From: Dyella tabacisoli
GTDB taxonomy: Bacteria > Pseudomonadota > Gammaproteobacteria > Xanthomonadales > Rhodanobacteraceae
DNA: 35,700 bases
Assembly: GCF_003350925.1 (NCBI RefSeq)
Contig: NZ_KZ857187.1
Span: 1-35,700 of the forward strand
Direction of reading: 5' to 3'
Shown: piece after piece, positions 1 to 9,000 of the stretch
Position numbering within the stretch: position 1 is the first letter of the stretch
Layout: each line of letters opens with the position of its first letter
Program-made: the position numbers and the translations under genes
Notes under the pieces: generated by a model
Databases searched by the model: none
What the model was told of the DNA's origin: nothing
The model's input: only the letters and a program-made list of their open reading frames with translations

Positions 1-3000
1 GATGGTGCCGGGCGCGTGGTCGCCAGCATCGATGCGCAAGGCGACGTGACGACGACGAGTTACGACGGCATCGGCAACGCGATCGCCACCCGTGCCTACG
101 CGACAGCACTGACGCTGAGTCAGTGGACGGCGTTGGGTAGCAATCCGACCTGGGCCGCCTTGCAAGCCGACCTCAGTGTCAGCGCCAATGATCGCCTGAC
201 GCAGACGTTCTACGACGCGGACAACCGCGCCGTGGCCACCGTCGATGCGGCGGGCTATGTCACCGTCACCACCTACGATGCCGCCGGCGATGCCGTGAAA
301 ACCACGGCCTACGCGACCGCACTGACCGGCACCCAGCAGACGGCTTTGAGAAATGCACCGGCGCTGAGCACGCTGCAGGCGGATTTGATCAGCACCGCGC
401 AGGACCAAACCACGCGCAGCTACTACAACAGCCGTGGTCAAGTGATCTTGCAGATCGATGCCGCCGGTTATGTCACCACGATCCTGCACTATGAAATAGG
501 GGAGGCTGACCTTGGCATCGGGAAACAAGCGGTCTCCACACGTTACACACAGGCGCTGACGCCTGCTCAGCTTGCCGCGCTCACCGGTGCGGAGACGGCG
601 GCCTCGGTCGTCGGCATGGTGTCGGCCAGTAGCAACATGCTTTCGAGAGTCGATTGGGATGCCGCCGGACGGTTGCTGTACAGCTACAGCCTGGGGGCCG
701 TCATTCTGACAAGCTACACCTACGATGGCGTAGGGCATCTGTTGACGACGACGGCACAGCGACGACTCGGCGGCGGTGTGCCGCGTATCAGCGCCAGTGC
801 CTACGATGCCTTCGGCGATGTCGTGGGTACGCTCGACGGCGTCGGCGCCGCCAACCTGGTCAGTGGCATGACCGCGGCACAGCAAACGGCGGTGTTCAGC
901 CAGTACGGCACGACAAGCACCTACAACGCGCTGGGTCAACGAATCACCAGCACCGATCCTCTGGGCAACACGACCTACGCGTACTACGACGCCAGCGGAC
1001 GGTTGGCGTATACCGTACAAGGCCAGCCGGCCGGCAGCACGCTCAATGCCGTCGGCAACGTGACGGCCTATACCTACAACGCCTTCGGCCAGGTCGCGAC
1101 CAGCCGAAGCTTCAGCAGCCCGTTGACGTTGACGACCAGCGGCAGCAGCAGCGGCACCACACTCAACGTGACCACCGCGACGATGGCGCAACTGGCGACG
1201 GCCGCGGCGTCGCTGGCCAACCCAGCGACAGACCGCTCCACCAGCTACACGTACACATTGAACGGTCAGGTCGCGAGCGCCGTGGATGGGCTGGGCTATC
1301 AGGCGGCCTATCAGTACGACGCGTTCGGCGATCTTCTCCAGCAGCAACAGCAGTTGAGTGCGCCAGGCAGTGCACTCAGTGCCGCCAACAGCACGATCAC
1401 CAGTGATAGCTATGACCTGCGTGGTGAGCGTATCGGCGAGACCGATGCGCTCGGTACGAGCGTGGCGCGCAGTACGTCCCAGACCTACGATGCCTTTGGC
1501 CGGGTTACCCAGGCGACGGATGGCAATGGCCAAGTCATCACCTATAGCTACGACACCTTAGGCCGCAAGATCAGCGTCGCGCAGACCGTGCAGGGCACGG
1601 CGCGCATCGCGAATACCACCTACGACGCTTTCGGCAGTGCCATCACGCAAACCGACGCCCTGGGTAACGTCACCAGTTACCAGTATGACTATCTCAACAA
1701 TAAGACCACGGTCACGACGCCCGGTGGCATGCAGATCATCACGGTGACCGACGTCTTCGGTGACACACTCACCGTTACCGACGGCGCCAATAACACCACC
1801 ACCTACACCTACGATGCCGATGGCCATCTGACCCAAACCCAGGACGCTCTGGGCAATCTCAGCAAGAATCAATATGACCTTGACGGTCACTTGACGCAGA
1901 GTACCGATGCCACCGGTCATGTGGTGACTTACAGCTACGATGCCGGCAGCCGCGTGCTGACCCGCACCGTCGACCCGACCGGTCTCAATCTCAAGACGAG
2001 CTACGTCTACGACGGCCAAGGGCGCACGCTCAGCGTCACCGACCCGATGGGCAGCGTGACGACCACCAGCTACGACGCCGACGGCCATGTGCTGACCCAG
2101 GTGCAGGATGCCGGTACCGGTAAGCTCAACCTCACCACCACGTATACCTATGACGGCGCGGGCAAGACGCTCACCCTCATCAAGGGGGCCGGCAGCAGTG
2201 CGGCCAGCACCACGCAATACGTGTACGACAACCGGGAGCGCCTGAGCCAGACCATCGTCGATCCGGCGGGTCTCAAACTCACCACCAGCTACAGCTACGA
2301 CGCCAACGACAATCTGCTCAGCGTCACCGACGCCAATGGCAACGTCACGCGCTACGTCTACAACGAAGCGAACCAGAAAGTCTTCACCATCGATCCCACC
2401 GGCGCGGTGACGCAGGCCACCTACGACACCGATGGTCGCCTGACCCTGACCCGCGGCTACGCCACCGTGCTCACGGCCGGCCAGCTCGGCACGCTGGGCA
2501 ACACGCCCACGCTGGCGGCGATCACGGCCGACCTCAGCCCCAACAGCGCCGACAGCTACCATCAAAGCGTGTACAACGCCGACGGCCAGGTGCTGTACGT
2601 GTTGGACGGCACCGCGCTCAACGTGACCCAATACGCCTACAACAGCGCCGGCCAGCGCAGCTATACGCGCCAATACGCCAGCCCGCTCACCAGCGCCATC
2701 GTCAGCGCGACCGCGACGCCCAGCGTCATCGCCAGCCTGCTCAACCCCGGCAGCGGCGACGTACAAAGCTGGGCCGCCTACAACGCCGATGGCGCGGCGG
2801 TGTATCGGATCGATGGCGCCGGCGATGTGACCCAACTGACCTATGACGCCGCCGGTCGCATCAGCAAGACCACCGCCTACGCCACGCCACTGACCAGTGC
2901 GCAGCTCACGGCGCTGGGGACGGCGCCGACCACCGCACAAGTCGCCACGCCGATCGCCGCCAGCGCTAACGACCGCAGCAGTTTCGCGGTCTACGACAAC

Positions 3001-6000
3001 GCAGGCCGCACGGTTTATGCCGTCGACGCCGCCGGCGCGGTAGTGCAAAGCACGTACGATGCCGATGGCCGCGTGACCTCGACGCACGCCTACGCGACGG
3101 CCTTGACCAGCGCCCAACTTACCGGCCTTGGCAACAACCCCACCGCCACGCAGATCGGCGCCCTGGTGACCGCCAGCGCCAACGATCCGATGCGCTACAC
3201 GCTGTACGATGCCGCGGGCGAGGCGCGCTTTCGCATCGATCCGCTGGGCTACGTCACCGAGACGCGCTACGACGCAACCGGCCGCGTCGCCGAAACCCTG
3301 GCTTACCCCAACGCCGTAAGCCTCGCTACGCAAACCGGTGCCTTGCAGCAAGGCACCGCGTTGAGCTGGCTGAGCAGCACCGTCGGCGGCACCACCGGCA
3401 GCAATGCAGACAGCAGCGCCGAGGCCACGCTTTACCTCTATGACGCCGCCGGCCGTCAACGCTTCACCGTGCAGCAAAACAACGGCGGCAACCTCGCCCA
3501 GGTGACGGAGCAGCGCTACGACGCGAACGGCAACGTCGCCGCGCAGGTCGTCTATGGCAACACGCTCACCGTGAGCCCCGGACAGTCGTTGAGTGCCCAG
3601 CTCAGCACCGCCGGTGTCGCCGGCGTGGTCGCGGGCTTCGGCAACAGCCACCTCACCAGCCAGGTCTACGACGCCGACAACCGCGCGGTCTATCGCATCG
3701 ACACGCTCGGCCATGTCACGCAATGGACCTACGACAGCTTTGGTCGCGTCACGCAGACCACACAATATGCCAACGCCATCGTGTTGCCGGCCATGGTCAC
3801 CGCAAGTGCCATCGCCACGGCGATCACCACCGCAGGCGGCAGCACCGGCGCGCGGACAAGCGCGGCCACCTACGATGCGCTCGGTCACCTGCTGAGCAGC
3901 GGCGATGCGCTGGGCACCAGCGCCACCTACACCTACAACGGCCTTGGCCAGAAGATCAGTGCGACCAATCGCGACGGTGCGGTGTGGCATTACAGCTACG
4001 ACAGCGCCGGCCGCCTGGCGCAGACGCAAAGCCCGGCCGTCACCGTAGGCAGCTACAGCAGCGTCAACGCGCAATTCCAGAGCGCCGCCAACCAGTACCT
4101 CTACACCACCAGCACCTACGACGCCTTCGGCGACGTCATCAGCACCAGCCAGGGTTACGGCAGCAGCGCCGCGGCGATCACCAATCTCAGCACCAGCCAC
4201 GCCGCGTACGATGCGGCGGGCCGCCAGGTGCAGACCATCAACGCGCTCAACCTCACCACCAGCACGGTGACCTACAACGCCCTGGGCCAGGCCGTTGTCA
4301 GCAAGGACGGCAACGGCAACCTCAGCTACCGCAGCTACAACGCCGCCGGTGAACTGACCTATGCCATCGACGGCAACGGCTATGTCCAGTCGCAGACCTA
4401 CGACGCCTACGGCAACCTGCTTACCGTCACGCACTACGCCACCGCGCTCAACACCGCCGCCATCAGCGGCTGGAGCGCCGGGCAACCGCTGACGCAAGCG
4501 CAGGTGGGCCAGGGGCTGGTGACCTCCGCCAGCGACCGCACCACCACCACCACCTACAACCAGCTCAATCAAAAGACGCAGGTGACGCAGCCCACCATCA
4601 GCTACGTGATGGCCATGGGGCAATGGGCCGGCAACGGCACCACCGGCGCCGCCACGGCGACGTACACCTACGACGCCTATGGCAACCTCACCAGCACGTC
4701 GAACTTGATCCAGGGTGCCTTGACCCTCAACGGCACCACCACTCCGGTCATCTGGGCCACGACCTATACCTATTACGACGCACTCAATCGCGCGGTGATA
4801 GTGGTTACGCCCACCGGGGCCTATACCAGCCCGCAGGGCTATATCACGACGACCGCGTACGACGCTTTCGGTGCTGTCGTTACCCGCACCGATTATGCGC
4901 AGGCGATCAGCACCAGCGGCATCAGCACGGCCGCGATGCCGACGATATTGGCCGCCCCGGCCGACGGTAGCCGCGCCACCTCGTATACCTATGACGCTAT
5001 CGGCCGCCAAGCCAGCGAGACCCTGACCGGCATCGCCAGCTATACCACCAACGTGGGCGCCGTCATGGGGGCGTTGAGCAGCGGAAGTGTAGGCGGCGGC
5101 CAGAACAGCAGCGTGACCAACATCACCTACGACGGCGAAAACCGCGTCACCAGCGTCAGCGTCAACGGTACGACCACCACCACGACCTACGACGCCCTGG
5201 GCCGTGTGGCGACCGTCACCGCGCCCGCACGCCAGGCACTGGTAAGCAACTGGCAGGCCCTGCTCGAAGCCAATCCGGGTTACGACCTGACCACCGCCGC
5301 GCTTTACACCAATGTCAGCCCCGTCACCACTTATGTCTACGATGCGCTGGGCAATAAGCTGAGCACCAACGTTTCCGCCGGCGGCCTTAGCCGGCAGACG
5401 TGGTCCTACTACGACGCCGCCGGCGAATTGACCGGCGTGTACGATCCCAATGGGGCCACCCTGCGCAGCACGACGTACGACGCCAACGGCAACGTGCTGA
5501 CGCAGAGCTACACCTTGACCGGCAGCACCACCGTCACCACCACCCGTACCTACGACGCCGACAACCAGCTATTGAGCGAGGTCGTGCAGCGCAGTGGCGT
5601 CAGCACCTACGACCGTTACGTCCGGCAACAGTACGACGCCTTCGGCGAGGTGGTCGCCAAGGGCGACAACACCGGCTACCAGGCCAGCTACGGCTACGAC
5701 AACAACGGCAACCTGACCTATGCGTCGAACAGCCACACCGGCGCGAGGCATTACTACAGCCATACCTTGATGGGCTGGCAGGCCAGCGACGCCAACCTCA
5801 TCACCGGGGGCAGCGTGTGGACGCTCGATCAGTTTGATCTGGCCGGCCGCGCGATCGCGCACCAGGTACCCAACACCGCGAGCGCCAGCGGCCAATCCAG
5901 CAGCATCAGTCATTTCGCCTACGACCGCTGGGGCAATGTCGTCAGTCTCACGGATGCCGTCGGCAACACCACGCAGAACTACTACGACAGTCGCAATCAG

Positions 6001-9000
6001 CTCTATCAGCAAGTGGAGGCCAACGTACTCGTTGTTTCCGCGAGCGGTGCGCGCACCTGGGCTACACCTACGAAGGAGTGGTACCGCAACGTCAATGGCC
6101 AGTTGATGGGCTCGACCGACGAGAACACCAACAGCGGGTGGAACGCCTACGACACCGCGGGCAACCTCACGATGTCGCAGGACAATACCGGCGCCCGAAC
6201 CTACACCGCCTACGACGCCCTGGGCTGCGCCGTGGCGCAGCAAACCCCGCCGGTGCAAACCGTCAACGGCACCCAGGCCAACATCACCTATACCAGCTAC
6301 GACGGCCTTAACCAGGTCATCGGACAAGGCTATTTCCAACTCAACGGCGCCGGCACCGCGCGCACCCTGATCGCGCAGCAAACCTATGTACTGGACAACA
6401 ATGGTGACCGCCTTCAGGTCACCGACGCGCTAGGCAATGCCAGCTACTACACCTACGATGGCCAGAAGCGCGTCCTCACCAGCCAGACACCGCTGCAACA
6501 CACCAACAGTCAGTCGAAAACCTTCGTCTACGACGTCAACGGTTATCTGACTCGCCAGACCGATACCAATGGCAACACGCAGAGCTGGGTGTACGACTAC
6601 TTCGGCCGTGTACAAAGTCACGTCGATTTAAGCGGCGCGACCTACACCTACACCTACGACGCCAACACCGGCCTGCTGACCACCGAGACCAGCAACTGGG
6701 CCCCCACCGGCCCGGCCGCTACCACCACTGCCACGCTCAACTTCAGCTACGAAGCCGATGCGCAGTTGGCCGGCCTGACCGAGGTCGTCAATGGTGTGAC
6801 CTCCACCTATGGCTACAGCTACGACGCCAACGGCAACGAAATCCTGGAGACGGTCAACACCCAGGACGGCAACGGCGCGACGGTAGCCAATCAAACGGTC
6901 ATTACCTACGACAGCCACAACCGCCTGCAAGAGGTCACGGTCGAGGATGCCGCGGGCGCCGTCGCGACGATGCGCAGCGTCTATGTCTACGACGCCAATG
7001 GCAATCGCCGGGCCGTGTACACGTGCAGCAATACCGGTGCAGGCGGCGTGGCCGCCGCGCCGATTCCCGTGACAGCCGGCGCGCCCACCGCGATCACCCT
7101 GGCCGCCCAAAGCGTGGCGCCGGGTAATGCCTTGACCTATGCCGTCGGCGGCAACTTCAGCGACCCACTCGGCATCGGGCTTACCTACACCGCCAGTGGT
7201 TTACCTAGCTGGCTGAGCTTCGACGCCGGCTCGCAAACCTTCAGCGGCACGCCGCCGGTGCCGACGGCGGCAGGCAGCAACACCGTCACCGTCACCGCGA
7301 CCGACGTGGTGGGTCGCAGCGTGAGCAGCACGTTTACGGTGACCGTGGCCTTGGTGGCGCCGGTATTCAGCAGCGGGGTTAGTAACCAGACCGTGCAGCC
7401 CGGCGCGGCGATGGCGGCGTATCAAGCGCCCGCCGCCACCGATGCCAATGGCGATGCGGTGACCTACAGCGCCAGTGGCCTTCCGGCGGGCCTGAGTTTC
7501 AATGCCGCCACGCGCACTTTTAGCGGCACGATCAGTGCCATCGCCGCCGCGGCGTACACGATCACCTATACGGCCACCTCCAGCTCGGGCACCACCATCT
7601 CCACCAGCTTCACCATCACGGTGCCCGCGGTGGCGCCGGTGTTCAGTGGCGGGGTCAGTAACCAGTCACTGACGCCGGGCGTGGCGATGACGCCTTATCA
7701 AGTGCCCGCCGCTACCGATGCCAATGGCTACGCGGTCAGCTACAGCGCCAGCGGTCTGCCGCCCGGCATCAATTTTGATGCTCCGTCGCGTACCTTCAGC
7801 GGTACGCTCACCGCCGCCGGTACGTACACGGTCACCTACACGGCGACCTCCAGCGCGGGCACCACGGCATCGCTCAACTTCGCCATCACCGTGCCGGCGG
7901 TGACGCCGGTGTTCAGTGGCGGTGTCAGCAACCAAAGTGCGATGGCCAGCATTGCCATGAGCGCTTATCAGGCGCCTGCGGCCACCGACGCCAATGGTTC
8001 GCAGATCAGCTATAGCGCCAGTGGCCTGCCGGCAGGTGTCAGCTTCGATCCGTCCTCACGCATATTCAGTGGCACGCCCACGACCCCCGGCTCGTACACG
8101 GTGACTTATACGGCCACCTCCAGTGCAGGGCCGGTAGCGTCCACCACGTTCGTGATTACGGTCGGCGCGGCGCCGACCCCGGTTTATAACGGCGGCATAC
8201 CCACTTACATTGGCTTCGCCGCGGGCGATACGACCACCTGGACCATGCCGGCCAATACCTTCAGCAATCCGATGGGGCGCCCGCTGACGTATCAGTTAAA
8301 CGGGTTCTTCCCGCCGGGTACCAGCATGGACGCCTCCGGCACGATAACCAGCTCGCCACCCATAGCGATGGCGAAGCAGCACTTCATCGGCCACATTTTT
8401 GCGACGGACCCCGTCGATGGCTTGAGCGTCAGCGTGGCCTTTACCCTCGTGGTTGGCCCGTACATCGGTGCGATGGTCGCGCGCCCCATGGTCGCCGCGG
8501 CGGCCGCTGCACCGGCCCCTGCACCCAACATCGTCGCCAACTGGTACACCTACGACGCCGACAACCGCGTCCAGGTCGCCAACGGCAGCCTGCAAAACGG
8601 CCAGATCGTTATCACCACCGCGACCAACTCCGCGGCCAATGTCTACGACGCGGCAGGTAATGTCGCGACCTATATGACGCAGAAGAGTGCAGGGCAAAAC
8701 ACCCTCCAGCGCAATAGCTATAACGTGCTGAACCAGTTGACCATGGTGCAGACCCAGGCGCCTGGCAGCGGCACCCTGGCGCCCTACGAAACACGCAGCT
8801 ACGACCTCGATGGACGTCTAACCAGCGACGTCACCTATAACCTGCCAGGCCATCAGGGCGCCGGCACGTCCAACGGTACCCTGGTGACCTTCAACGACGC
8901 CGGCTGGGTCGCTACCGACACGTTCTACAGTTACAACGCCGACGGCGGGCTGGTCGATCAAAGCGAATACGCCGAGACATCCGCGCAAGCATTGATAACG

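Noticed and set aside
1975..2290. DPTGL and DPAGL motifs resembling the Rhs DPxGL cleavage site
   Set aside because: They lie in mid YD-repeat thousands of residues before the toxin and are part of the repeat consensus, so they are unlikely to be the tip-release site.
1558..5010. 1150-codon open frame on the minus strand inside the Rhs gene
   Set aside because: It is a shadow of the repetitive GC-rich YD repeats: Val/Gly/Ala/Arg-rich, no recognisable domain, and the plus frame is clearly the coding one.
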